DNA of 5,826 nt from an uncultured Clostridiaceae bacterium (GTDB lineage: Bacteria > Bacillota > Clostridia > Lachnospirales > Lachnospiraceae): contig CATLIJ010000175.1 of NCBI GenBank assembly GCA_949948825.1, forward strand, positions 1-5,826, given 5' to 3'. Shown here in pieces: positions 1 through 5,826 of the stretch; position 1 is the first letter of the stretch; each line of letters begins with the position of its first letter. A model generated the notes under the pieces. The model was not told where the DNA came from and did not search any database. It was given only the letters and a program-made list of their open reading frames with translations. The translations under genes and the position numbers were made by a program.

Positions 1-12
1 TGAGAAAATATC

Positions 13-18
13 AGGAGG
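13..18 (+). promoter_or_regulatory. Ribosome binding site of the response regulator
   Basis: A perfect AGGAGG lies nine bases before the ATG at 28. This is near-ideal Shine-Dalgarno spacing and fixes the start of the first gene. No promoter can be seen because only 12 bases lie upstream of it. Confidence 0.85.
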
Positions 19-27
19 TTTTACAGC

Positions 28-717
28 ATGAGCAGGATACTGATCATTGAGGATGAGACCAGCATTGCAGAGCTGGAGCGGGACTATCTGGAACTGAGTG
101 ACTTTGAGGTGGAGCTGGAGGAGGATGGCTCCAAAGGGCTGGAGCGTGCGCTGAACGAAGAATTTGACTTGATGATTCTGGACCTGATGCTGCCTGGGAT
201 GGATGGATTTGAGATCTGCAGGAAGTTTCGTGAGGAGAAGAATACACCGATTATTATTATTTCAGCAAAGAAAGAAGACATAGACAAGATCCGGGGGCTT
301 GGGCTGGGAGCGGATGATTATATGACCAAGCCGTTCAGTCCCAGTGAGATGGTGGCGCGGGTGAAGGCCCATCTGGCTCGTTATGAGAGGCTGATTGGCA
401 GCGGCAGTCCGGAGAATGAAGTGATTGAGATCCGGGGGTTGAAGATCGACAAGACTGCCCGCCGGGTATGGATTCATGGGGAGGAGAAGAATTTTACTAC
501 CAAAGAATTTGATCTTTTGGTTTTTCTTGCTCAGAATCCCAATCATGTATATACAAAGGAGGAATTGTTTTCCAGGATATGGGATATGGAATCCATTGGA
601 GATATTGCCACTGTGACTGTGCATATTAAGAAAATCCGGGAGAAGATTGAGTTTAACACAGCAAAGCCCCAGTATATTGAAACTATATGGGGGGTTGGAT
701 ATCGGTTTAAAGTGTAA
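28..717 (+). CDS. OmpR/PhoB-family DNA-binding response regulator
   Basis: This is a 229-residue two-component response regulator, the usual length for the OmpR/PhoB family. The receiver domain spans about residues 3-118. It has the acidic pocket E8/D9, phosphoacceptor D52 in an LDLMLPGMDG motif, S79 in the Thr/Ser switch position, and K101 in the KPF motif. A short linker leads to a winged-helix DNA-binding domain at about residues 132-229. That domain has the typical TTKEFDLL start, the VTVHIKKIREKIE recognition helix, and the IWGVGYRF C-terminal hairpin. The ATG follows a perfect ribosome site. The protein should act in the cytoplasm as a phosphorylation-controlled transcription factor. 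The hybrid kinase gene 81 bases downstream on the same strand is the obvious partner, by inference. Regulators of this class usually receive phosphate directly from a kinase, so its place in a relay that also has an HPt protein is not certain. Target genes cannot be named. Confidence 0.95.
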   Translation: MSRILIIEDETSIAELERDYLELSDFEVELEEDGSKGLERALNEEFDLMILDLMLPGMDGFEICRKFREEKNTPIIIISAKKEDIDKIRGLGLGADDYMTKPFSPSEMVARVKAHLARYERLIGSGSPENEVIEIRGLKIDKTARRVWIHGEEKNFTTKEFDLLVFLAQNPNHVYTKEELFSRIWDMESIGDIATVTVHIKKIREKIEFNTAKPQYIETIWGVGYRFKV

Positions 718-784
718 GATTTTGGGGGGATCCGTCATAAAGACAGGATGAAATAAAAAAGACTGTTATAAATAATGAACATAT

Positions 785-789
785 GAAGG
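785..789 (+). promoter_or_regulatory. Ribosome binding site that decides the kinase start
   Basis: GAAGG is the only purine-rich ribosome site close to the kinase start. It lies three bases from the ATG at 793, which is too close, and nine bases from the in-frame ATG at 799, which is good spacing. The start at 799 is therefore preferred. The choice changes the protein by only two residues. Confidence 0.55.
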
Positions 790-798
790 CGAATGGCA

Positions 799-3771
799 AT
801 GATTGAAACTATGATAAATAAAGTGAAGAAAAGCCAGAGATTTTTTCTGGTCATTTTAATCGTCATCTGTATGGGCGTGATACTGATTGGAGGAGTGAAT
901 TATGTAGCTTCTCTGCGTCGGAATCTGACCGATCAGTCAGTACAGAATGTTCTGACAGTCACAATGCAGCAGCAACAGGCATTTGATAATTTTATATCGG
1001 GGGACAGAGAAAGGCTGCACAGCTATGCAGAATATTTTTCACAGGACAGCTTTGAGCATATTGAGGAGATTCAGCAAAAACTGACCGCTTTTGGTGAGGT
1101 GGATGCAATTTATTCGGTAATCAATCTGGAGACTGGATATTTTTGCAATAATAAGACCAATGAGCTTTATCAGATGGAGGAAGACGAGCTGGCTGACTAC
1201 CGGGCATTGTCTGGCAATGGGGTCCGGGACCCGTATACAGGTTTGTATACGGATGATACCATGTTTGGCTATTATGAGTGCTTTATTTTTGCTGATGGAG
1301 TCAATGGCCTGGTTCAGAAAAGCTATGACCGCAGAAAGGTTTCCAAAACCTTTTCTCTTTCTTTTTATAATGACCAGGGCTTTGCCTATGTGGTGAATCA
1401 AAAGGGAGATATTTTACTGCGGTCTGAGGACAAGATAGGTGATTCGGTTCAGGATAATATTTTTGATATTCTTACTGGTGTTCATGGCGAGAAGAAGGAT
1501 ATAGACCGATTGATTGAGGAACTGGCAGTCCGCAAGATGGGCAGTCTCATGATTTCAGGGGAAGAGGGAACCTTTGTCTATACCTATGTTCCGGTCAAAA
1601 ATGTAGAAAACTGGTATTTGATTTCCATTGTGCCTATGGAAGCGATTACAGAAGAAACGGATCAGATTTTACTGGATTCACAGCTTGCTTTTGTGTTTCT
1701 TATTTTTATTTTGTTAATTTGTATCGTGGTGATTGCCCTGATCTGGCGTACCTACAAGGATATCCGGGAAAAGGATCGGGAGATTGAGTATCAGGAGCAG
1801 CTTTTTGATATCTTTTCCACCTATCTGTCCAACAATACAAATGATGTGTATATGATGGTGGATCTGGAGAGGGATCAGGTGGATTATGTAAGCCCCAATG
1901 TGGAGCGGGTTTTGGGAATATCCATAGATCATATTATGTCGATCACCTCCAAGCTGGAGGATTTTGACGGGGATAAATTTGCGCTTGAAGGGGGAATTTC
2001 CATTGACGATCTGTTTCGTTTGAAGCCCGGGACTTCACTGGAGGCATTAAAGACCGGATGGATGAATCCCAAGACAGGAGAACAAAAGTGGTTTCGGGTT
2101 AATGTGTATTGTATTTTGATGCAGGAAAGAAGCAAGATTGTTATTTATATATCAGACCGGACTCAGGAGGGAAAGGCCCAGGATACTTTGACAGAGGCTT
2201 TAAAGCTTGCAGAGGTGGCCAATCATGCGAAAAGTGCTTTTCTAAGCAGTGTCAGCCATGATATCCGCACTCCGATGAATGCGATTATTGGATTGGTTGC
2301 ATTGCTCCAGCAGGAGGCGAATCATCCAGAGCAGGTCTTGGATTATACCCGCAGGATTGATGCAGCCAGCCAGCATTTGCTGGGGTTGATCAATGATGTT
2401 CTTGATATGAATAAGATTGAAAGCGGAAGCGCTACTTTGAACTTTACGAATCTGGATTTAGCAGACATTATTGATGAGATCAATACCATTATCCGTCCGC
2501 AGGCCAAGGCAAAGAAACAGAAGTTTGAGATTTTTGCTTCCTCCTTTACCTGTGAGCATTTGATTGGAGATAAACTTCGGATCAATCAGATTTTAATTAA
2601 TCTTCTGTCCAATGCAGTGAAGTATACCCCGGAGAAGGGAAGGGTTCAGATGTGGGTGGAGGAGCTGCCTCAGGTAGTTGACAATTACAGCCGCATTCGA
2701 TTTATCATTAAGGACAATGGTTTGGGTATGAGTGAAGAGTACCAGACCATTATGTTTGATCCTTTTACCAGGGAAGAGACGAATGTGACCCGTCAGATAC
2801 AGGGGACTGGTCTTGGGATGGCCATTACCAAAAGTCTGGTAGATCTGATGGGAGGAACCATCCGGGTAAACAGCAAGCTGGGAGAAGGCAGTGTTTTTAC
2901 TGTGGAATTGGAGCTTCCGATTCAGGAACAGAAGGAGGACTGTAAGTTTTGGAGTGATTATGGCGTTACCAAGATGATTGTGGCAGATGATGACAAAGAG
3001 GTTTGTCTGAATGTTGTCAAGGCTATGGCTGCTGCCGGGGTGAAAGCAGATTATTCCACCAGCGGGGCAACAGCAGTTGAGATGATGCGGACTGCCAGGG
3101 AAAAGGGAGAGCCATATGATCTGATTCTCTTAGACTGGAAGATGCCAGATCTGGATGGATTGGGAACTGCCCGTCTGATACGAAAGAATTATTCAGATAA
3201 AATACCCATTTTGCTGTTAACGGCATATGACTGGGAGGAAATCGAACAGGAAGCCACAGAGATAGGTGTGGATCATTTTATGCCAAAGCCTTTCTTTATC
3301 AGCACTTTTAAAGATGTGATTCAAAGGGTAATGGGAAATCTGAAAAAAGAGAGGCAGGAGGAGAACAGTGATGTAGTAAAAGGAAAGCATATTCTTGTGG
3401 TGGATGATATTGAAGTCAACCGCATGATTTTGGTGAAAATATTAAGTACCCTGGGAGGTACCTGCGACATGGCGGAAGACGGACAGAAGGCAGTGGAGAT
3501 GATGGAAAAGTCCGGACCAGATGAGTATGACCTGATTCTCATGGATGTGCAGATGCCAGTGATGGATGGCTATATGGCTACAAAGGCCATTCGTTCTGGC
3601 TCTCATCCATCGGCAAAGACAGTTCCAATCATTGCCATGACAGCCAATGCTTTTGTGGAGGATGTCCGGGATGCCATTGAATCCGGAATGGATGCGCATA
3701 TTGCCAAGCCGGTTCAGCTGGATAAACTGAAAGAGACAATCCAACAGGTGTTTGACAACCGAAGAAAATAA
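799..3771 (+). CDS. Membrane hybrid sensor histidine kinase with two receiver domains
   Basis: This is a 990-residue hybrid kinase, numbered from the ATG at 799; the ATG at 793 would add two residues. Transmembrane segment 1 is at about 14-36. An extracytoplasmic sensor of about 260 residues follows, resembling a double-Cache (dCache) domain in size and layout. Transmembrane segment 2 is at about 296-316. A PAS-like region (about 335-455) and a short helix lead to the HisKA domain with phosphoacceptor H487 in SHDIRTPMNAIIG. The ATPase domain has N605 in the N box, a DNGLGM G1 box (639-644), an FDPF box (653-656) and a GTGLGMAI G2 box (669-676). Receiver 1 (about 725-845) keeps D730/D731, D779, T808 and K830. 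Receiver 2 (about 863-985) keeps D869/D870, D916, T948 and K970. All catalytic residues are present, so it should be active. It probably feeds the HPt protein encoded next. The ligand is unknown. Confidence 0.93.
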   Translation: MIETMINKVKKSQRFFLVILIVICMGVILIGGVNYVASLRRNLTDQSVQNVLTVTMQQQQAFDNFISGDRERLHSYAEYFSQDSFEHIEEIQQKLTAFGEVDAIYSVINLETGYFCNNKTNELYQMEEDELADYRALSGNGVRDPYTGLYTDDTMFGYYECFIFADGVNGLVQKSYDRRKVSKTFSLSFYNDQGFAYVVNQKGDILLRSEDKIGDSVQDNIFDILTGVHGEKKDIDRLIEELAVRKMGSLMISGEEGTFVYTYVPVKNVENWYLISIVPMEAITEETDQILLDSQLAFVFLIFILLICIVVIALIWRTYKDIREKDREIEYQEQLFDIFSTYLSNNTNDVYMMVDLERDQVDYVSPNVERVLGISIDHIMSITSKLEDFDGDKFALEGGISIDDLFRLKPGTSLEALKTGWMNPKTGEQKWFRVNVYCILMQERSKIVIYISDRTQEGKAQDTLTEALKLAEVANHAKSAFLSSVSHDIRTPMNAIIGLVALLQQEANHPEQVLDYTRRIDAASQHLLGLINDVLDMNKIESGSATLNFTNLDLADIIDEINTIIRPQAKAKKQKFEIFASSFTCEHLIGDKLRINQILINLLSNAVKYTPEKGRVQMWVEELPQVVDNYSRIRFIIKDNGLGMSEEYQTIMFDPFTREETNVTRQIQGTGLGMAITKSLVDLMGGTIRVNSKLGEGSVFTVELELPIQEQKEDCKFWSDYGVTKMIVADDDKEVCLNVVKAMAAAGVKADYSTSGATAVEMMRTAREKGEPYDLILLDWKMPDLDGLGTARLIRKNYSDKIPILLLTAYDWEEIEQEATEIGVDHFMPKPFFISTFKDVIQRVMGNLKKERQEENSDVVKGKHILVVDDIEVNRMILVKILSTLGGTCDMAEDGQKAVEMMEKSGPDEYDLILMDVQMPVMDGYMATKAIRSGSHPSAKTVPIIAMTANAFVEDVRDAIESGMDAHIAKPVQLDKLKETIQQVFDNRRK
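1220..1252. repeat. Two adjacent short inverted repeats inside the kinase sensor region
   Basis: GGGTCC-G-GGACCC occupies 1220-1232. It is followed by an eight-base inverted repeat, CCGTATAC (1231-1238) and GTATACGG (1245-1252), around a six-base spacer. Both are exact, and they overlap by two bases. They lie in the sequence coding for the sensor residues around VRDPYTGLYTDD. They may be chance, and no function is assigned. Confidence 0.5.
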
Positions 3772-3780
3772 TAGTCCGAT

Positions 3781-3794
3781 AGGAGGGGAAAGGG
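3781..3794 (+). promoter_or_regulatory. Purine-rich ribosome binding region of the HPt gene
   Basis: The stretch AGGAGGGGAAAGGG holds two possible Shine-Dalgarno cores. AGGAGG at 3781-3786 is 18 bases from the ATG at 3805, which is too far. AGGG at 3791-3794 is ten bases away, which fits better. No other in-frame start sits closer, so ATG 3805 is kept. Confidence 0.6.
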
Positions 3795-3804
3795 ATTCTG
3801 AACC

Positions 3805-4152
3805 ATGAATTTGACAGAAGAATTGAAAAAACTGGGTGTGGATGTGGATGAGGGTCTGAATCGAGTGATGGGGGATTTACCATTGTATGAAATGATGCTG
3901 GGAATGTTTGTGGATGCTGTAAGGGATAATCCAGTGAGTCCGGAAGATTTTGACAGAGAAGATCTGGATTCCCTGATTAAGCGGGTTCACACTTTAAAAG
4001 GAGTTACCGGAAATTTGTCAATGACTCCTTTGTTTACTGGTTATCAGGAGATGCTGGGGCTATTGAGAAGCGGTTGTGCCAAGGAAGCCAGAGAGGCGTT
4101 TGAACGGATCATGCCGGTTCAGACACAGATTCTTGATTGCATAAAGCAATGA
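3805..4152 (+). CDS. Histidine phosphotransfer (HPt) domain protein
   Basis: This 115-residue soluble protein is close to the usual size of a single HPt domain. The key motif is VHTLKGVTGNLSM at residues 61-73, with H62 as the likely phosphorylated histidine and K65/G66 following as in HxLKG HPt domains. The rest is predicted to be helical, which fits a four-helix bundle. No membrane segment or second domain is visible. HPt proteins carry phosphate between receiver domains. Here the donor is probably a receiver of the hybrid kinase, whose gene ends 33 bases upstream. The acceptor could be the receiver of the HD-GYP protein, whose gene starts 26 bases downstream, or the OmpR-type regulator. 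These pairings come from gene order and are inference. The tight spacing and shared strand support co-transcription. Confidence 0.9.
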   Translation: MNLTEELKKLGVDVDEGLNRVMGDLPLYEMMLGMFVDAVRDNPVSPEDFDREDLDSLIKRVHTLKGVTGNLSMTPLFTGYQEMLGLLRSGCAKEAREAFERIMPVQTQILDCIKQ

Positions 4153-4162
4153 CAGTTTGGTG

Positions 4163-4168
4163 AAAGGA
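4163..4168 (+). promoter_or_regulatory. Ribosome binding site that decides the HD-GYP gene start
   Basis: AAAGGA lies ten bases before the ATG at 4179 and only one base before the in-frame GTG at 4170. Ribosome loading therefore favours 4179, which makes the protein three residues shorter than the longest open frame. Confidence 0.65.
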
Positions 4169-4178
4169 TGTGGTTCAA

Positions 4179-4853
4179 ATGGAGAACGCAAATACATATC
4201 CAGACGGTCAATGGCAGTCAAATACAATTTTGATTGTGGATGATGATGCAATTAACCGTAAGATTCTGGGAAAAATATTTTCAGAATATTATGCGATTCA
4301 GGAGGCCAGAGACGGACGGGAGGGAATCTGGCAGATTCAGGAGAATCCAAACCGTTTCTGTGCTGTTTTGCTGGATGTGTTAATGCCGGAGATGAATGGG
4401 ATTGAGGTTTTGCACTGGTTGAAGAAGCTTGGATTTTTGGAGAAGATTCCAACCTTTCTTATCACATCAGAATCAATAGAAAGTGTTATGAGGGAGGCCT
4501 ATGAGCTTGGGGTCATGGATGTGATCAGCAAGCCGGTGATTTCTTATGTGGTGCTGCGGCGGGTCAGGTCTGTGATTGAGCTTTTTGAGGCGAGAAAGCA
4601 TTTGAGCGCTGTGGTGGAGGACCAAAATTTAAAGCTGTTAAAGCAGGCTGAGCGGATTATTGAGCTGAATCAGGGGATGATTGAGGCGCTGGCCACTGCC
4701 ATAGAATTTCGCAATGAAGAGTCTGGCGGACATGTACACCGCATTTGCGGGATTACGAAAATGATGTTGGAAAAGACAGCTTTTGGGTCAGATTTGGATG
4801 AGAAGGAGATTGAAAATATTGCCTTGGCATCTATTATGCATGATGTGGGGTAA
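4179..4853 (+). CDS. 5' fragment: receiver domain plus first half of HD-GYP
   Basis: As written, translation gives 224 residues. The receiver domain (about residues 16-135) is complete, with acidic residues D21-D23, phosphoacceptor D66 in LLDVLMPEMNG, T96 and K118 in the KP motif. A helical, probably coiled-coil linker (about 136-163) joins it to the start of the HD domain. That start holds likely metal ligands E181 and H185 in an EESGGH motif, and H221/D222 in MHDVG. The product ends directly after this glycine and lacks the remaining metal ligands and the GYP loop, so phosphodiesterase activity is not expected. The receiver could still accept phosphate from the HPt protein and act as a phosphate sink, but this is speculation. 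Half a domain may also be unstable. Confidence 0.8.
   Translation: MENANTYPDGQWQSNTILIVDDDAINRKILGKIFSEYYAIQEARDGREGIWQIQENPNRFCAVLLDVLMPEMNGIEVLHWLKKLGFLEKIPTFLITSESIESVMREAYELGVMDVISKPVISYVVLRRVRSVIELFEARKHLSAVVEDQNLKLLKQAERIIELNQGMIEALATAIEFRNEESGGHVHRICGITKMMLEKTAFGSDLDEKEIENIALASIMHDVG
4851..4853 (+). other. Premature TAA stop at the conserved Lys of HDxGK
   Basis: GGG TAA ATC replaces the expected GGG AAA ATC. The reading frame before and after the stop is the same, and protein similarity to HD-GYP domains continues without a gap, so this is a substitution and not a frameshift. Confidence 0.9.
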
Positions 4854-4916
4854 ATCACAATACCTGATGCTGTTCTGACAAAACCCGGAAAGCTTACGGA
4901 TGAAGAGTATGAGATT

Positions 4917-5291
4917 ATGAAGACTCATACAATAAAGGGTGTTGATATTTTGGAAAGCATTCCCCAGCTACGGGACAGCGGCATCTATACTTATGCCTGT
5001 GACATTGCCCGTCATCACCATGAGCGTTGGGATGGGAAGGGATATCCGGATGGTCTGGAAGGGAATGCTATTTCTCCCTGGGCGCAGATTGTATCTCTGG
5101 CAGATGTGTATGATGCTTTGATCTGCAGGCGGGTTTACAAGGCATGTTTTCCCCGGGAACAGGTGCTGAAAATGATTGGAACAGGACAATGCGGCATTTT
5201 CAATCCTGGTTTGCTGGAAAGCTTCTTTTCTGTGGAGAATCAGCTTTTTGAAATGTATCGCGGGCTTCCAGAGACGCAGAATGTTAAATAG
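4917..5291 (+). CDS. 3' fragment: C-terminal half of the HD-GYP domain
   Basis: The first ATG after the premature stop opens a frame of 124 residues that holds the rest of the HD-GYP domain. With numbering restarted at this ATG, it has H4 in a KTHTIKG motif, the signature HHERWDGKGYPDGL at 34-47, and a SLADVYDAL segment at 60-68 that carries further conserved aspartates. The C-terminal IFNPGLLESF segment matches the usual end of the domain. Only a weak purine stretch precedes the ATG and no good ribosome site is seen, so independent translation is doubtful. The 63 bases from 4854 to 4916 code for ITIPDAVLTKPGKL and adjoining residues of the same domain and would be lost. Even if made, this piece lacks the HD residues and should not be an active enzyme alone. 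Confidence 0.5.
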   Translation: MKTHTIKGVDILESIPQLRDSGIYTYACDIARHHHERWDGKGYPDGLEGNAISPWAQIVSLADVYDALICRRVYKACFPREQVLKMIGTGQCGIFNPGLLESFFSVENQLFEMYRGLPETQNVK

Positions 5292-5342
5292 TGGATTTTC
5301 TGGTATTGAGTAAGCAAATGACCTTGTATGGGAACAGTTACA

Positions 5343-5389
5343 ATAAGCCAACAAAAGCCGCTGTATATCAGCGGCTTTTGTTGGCTTAT
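5343..5389. terminator. Bidirectional intrinsic terminator between convergent genes
   Basis: A perfect 21-bp inverted repeat (arms 5343-5363 and 5369-5389) surrounds a five-base TATAT loop. Its core is AAAA-GCCGCTG-loop-CAGCGGC-TTTT, so each strand has a GC-rich stem followed by a U run. It lies 51 bases after the HD-GYP stop and 20 bases after the stop of the minus-strand gene, as expected for a shared terminator. A weaker outer stem is possible between 5327-5334 and 5392-5399, with one G-T pair. A run of eight T at 5413-5420 is too far from the stem to be its main U tract. Confidence 0.88.
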
Positions 5390-5409
5390 CATTTCCATAA
5401 AAATACATA

Positions 5410-5826
5410 TCATTTTTTTTCATGGCGGGGACTTTCCCGAACCTTGTTACAGGCTTTGATCAGTTCTGTAAGCATATAAATTTTGTATTTGCTCTCATAG
5501 TAGCTGAGAACCGGAGCAAGGGAATCCTTGCTGGATACCACATATTTGGACGGAAGTCCAGTCAGGGCCAGTGCACAGACATCAGACATACACCGCCGAC
5601 ATGTACATACATTGTACTGATTCAGGAAACCAGCAATATCCTGGCGAAGGATCAGCTGTTCCATAACATTGACAAAATTATATTCATCATCTCCAAGAGT
5701 TTCGCTGATTTTACTCTTGGGAATAATGGAGCGGAGCGTCTGCTTGGAAGACATGGGCTTACCGGAGTTTTCTGGGGTTGGAGCTGGTGCAGGGGCAGGG
5801 GCTTCCTGTGGGGCGGGAGCTTCCTG
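5410..5826 (-). CDS. ComFB-family protein, N-terminus beyond the window
   Basis: At least 138 residues are visible. The frame is still open at the right edge, so the ATG at 5754 is probably internal and the true start lies outside. The first 24 visible residues are a Pro/Ala-rich linker. A ComFB-like domain follows: VNVMEQLILRQ, then a cysteine cluster CTCRRCMSDVC (cysteines 50, 52, 55 and 60 counted from the Met at 5754), then ALALTGLPSKYVV. This order matches the ComFB (late competence development) family, in which the cysteines are likely to bind a metal. Bacillus subtilis comFB lies in the comF competence operon, but no comFA or comFC is seen here. Some family members have been reported to bind cyclic dinucleotides, which would fit the adjacent HD-GYP gene; this link is inference. 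The gene converges on the signalling operon and is not part of it. The coding end has a run of eight A just before the TGA stop. Confidence 0.82.
   Translation of the reverse strand, partial: QEAPAPQEAPAPAPAPTPENSGKPMSSKQTLRSIIPKSKISETLGDDEYNFVNVMEQLILRQDIAGFLNQYNVCTCRRCMSDVCALALTGLPSKYVVSSKDSLAPVLSYYESKYKIYMLTELIKACNKVRESPRHEKK
5791..5826 (-). repeat. Imperfect 18-base tandem repeat coding for QEAPAP twice
   Basis: Two 18-base units (5809-5826 and 5791-5808) match at 15 of 18 positions, and the three differences are silent. They code for two copies of QEAPAP, followed by more Pro/Ala residues. More copies could lie beyond the window edge. This looks like a flexible linker that may vary in length between strains. 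Confidence 0.7.

Larger units (their letters stand above)
4179..5291 (+). pseudogene. Receiver-HD-GYP protein (cyclic-di-GMP phosphodiesterase type), broken by an in-frame stop
   Basis: Read through the TAA at 4851-4853, this frame gives a 370-residue protein with an N-terminal receiver domain and a C-terminal HD-GYP domain, the usual RpfG-like arrangement. HD-GYP enzymes hydrolyse cyclic-di-GMP with a metal centre, here expected to be controlled by phosphorylation of the receiver. The stop replaces residue 225, the Lys of HDxGK: the sequence reads HDVG, stop, ITIPD, and the family has K at that place. The frame is unchanged on both sides and no second lesion is seen, so a single AAA to TAA substitution explains it. 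Either the mutation is recent or it is a sequence error. Readthrough is possible in principle but nothing nearby suggests it. The gene is last in the operon, 26 bases after the HPt gene. Confidence 0.85.

Noticed and set aside
262..738. Minus-strand open frame of 158 codons
   Set aside because: It lies antisense to the strongly supported response regulator and has no recognisable domain.
744..776. Possible promoter between the response regulator and the kinase
   Set aside because: TATAAA at 767-772 resembles a -10 box, but the best -35-like match (AAGACA at 740-745) is 21 bases away, which is too far; the 81-base gap is AT-rich, which makes chance matches likely.
4851..4853. Programmed recoding or readthrough of the TAA
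   Set aside because: TAA followed by A is not a known leaky context, no structured element or special-codon machinery is visible nearby, and the codon is one substitution from the expected Lys codon.
5413..5420. Run of eight T as a phase-variable tract in the ComFB-family gene
   Set aside because: It lies in the last codons before the stop, so slippage would only alter the extreme C-terminus; it is short for a typical variable tract.
4968..5423. Minus-strand open frame of 151 codons
   Set aside because: It is antisense to the HD-GYP coding half, crosses the terminator, and shows no family motif, while the plus strand encodes clear HD-GYP signatures.
5291..5479. Plus-strand open frame of 62 codons after the HD-GYP gene
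   Set aside because: It runs straight through the perfect terminator hairpin and into the antisense of the ComFB-family gene; it has no recognisable protein motif.

Overview
The window most likely comes from a Gram-positive, low-to-mid GC Firmicute, probably an anaerobic gut Clostridia/Lachnospiraceae-type organism. That is an inference from the AGGAGG-type ribosome sites, the tight operon packing, the hybrid-kinase architecture, and the presence of HD-GYP and ComFB-family proteins. No rRNA or other phylogenetic marker is present to confirm it.

Positions 28-5291 read as one plus-strand signalling operon. In order it holds an OmpR/PhoB-type response regulator (28-717), a large membrane hybrid histidine kinase with two receiver domains (799-3771), a free-standing HPt phosphotransfer protein (3805-4152), and a receiver-HD-GYP protein of the cyclic-di-GMP phosphodiesterase type (4179-5291). 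All parts of a multistep His-Asp-His-Asp phosphorelay are present. The likely outputs are transcription, through the OmpR-type regulator, and cyclic-di-GMP breakdown, through the HD-GYP protein.

The HD-GYP gene is interrupted. An in-frame TAA at 4851-4853 stands exactly where the conserved Lys of the HD-x-GK motif should be, and the rest of the domain, including HHExxDGxGYP, continues in the same frame to 5291. One base change (AAA to TAA) explains it. As written, this is a pseudogene split into a receiver-plus-half-HD fragment and an orphan HD-GYP tail.

The 118 bases from 5292 to 5409 contain a perfect 21-bp inverted repeat that looks like a bidirectional terminator shared with a convergent gene. 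That minus-strand gene (5410 to beyond 5826) encodes a ComFB-family protein with a four-cysteine cluster behind a Pro/Ala-rich linker, and it runs off the right edge. ComFB-family proteins have been reported to bind cyclic dinucleotides, so a possible sensor of the second messenger lies tail-to-tail with a broken gene for its breakdown.
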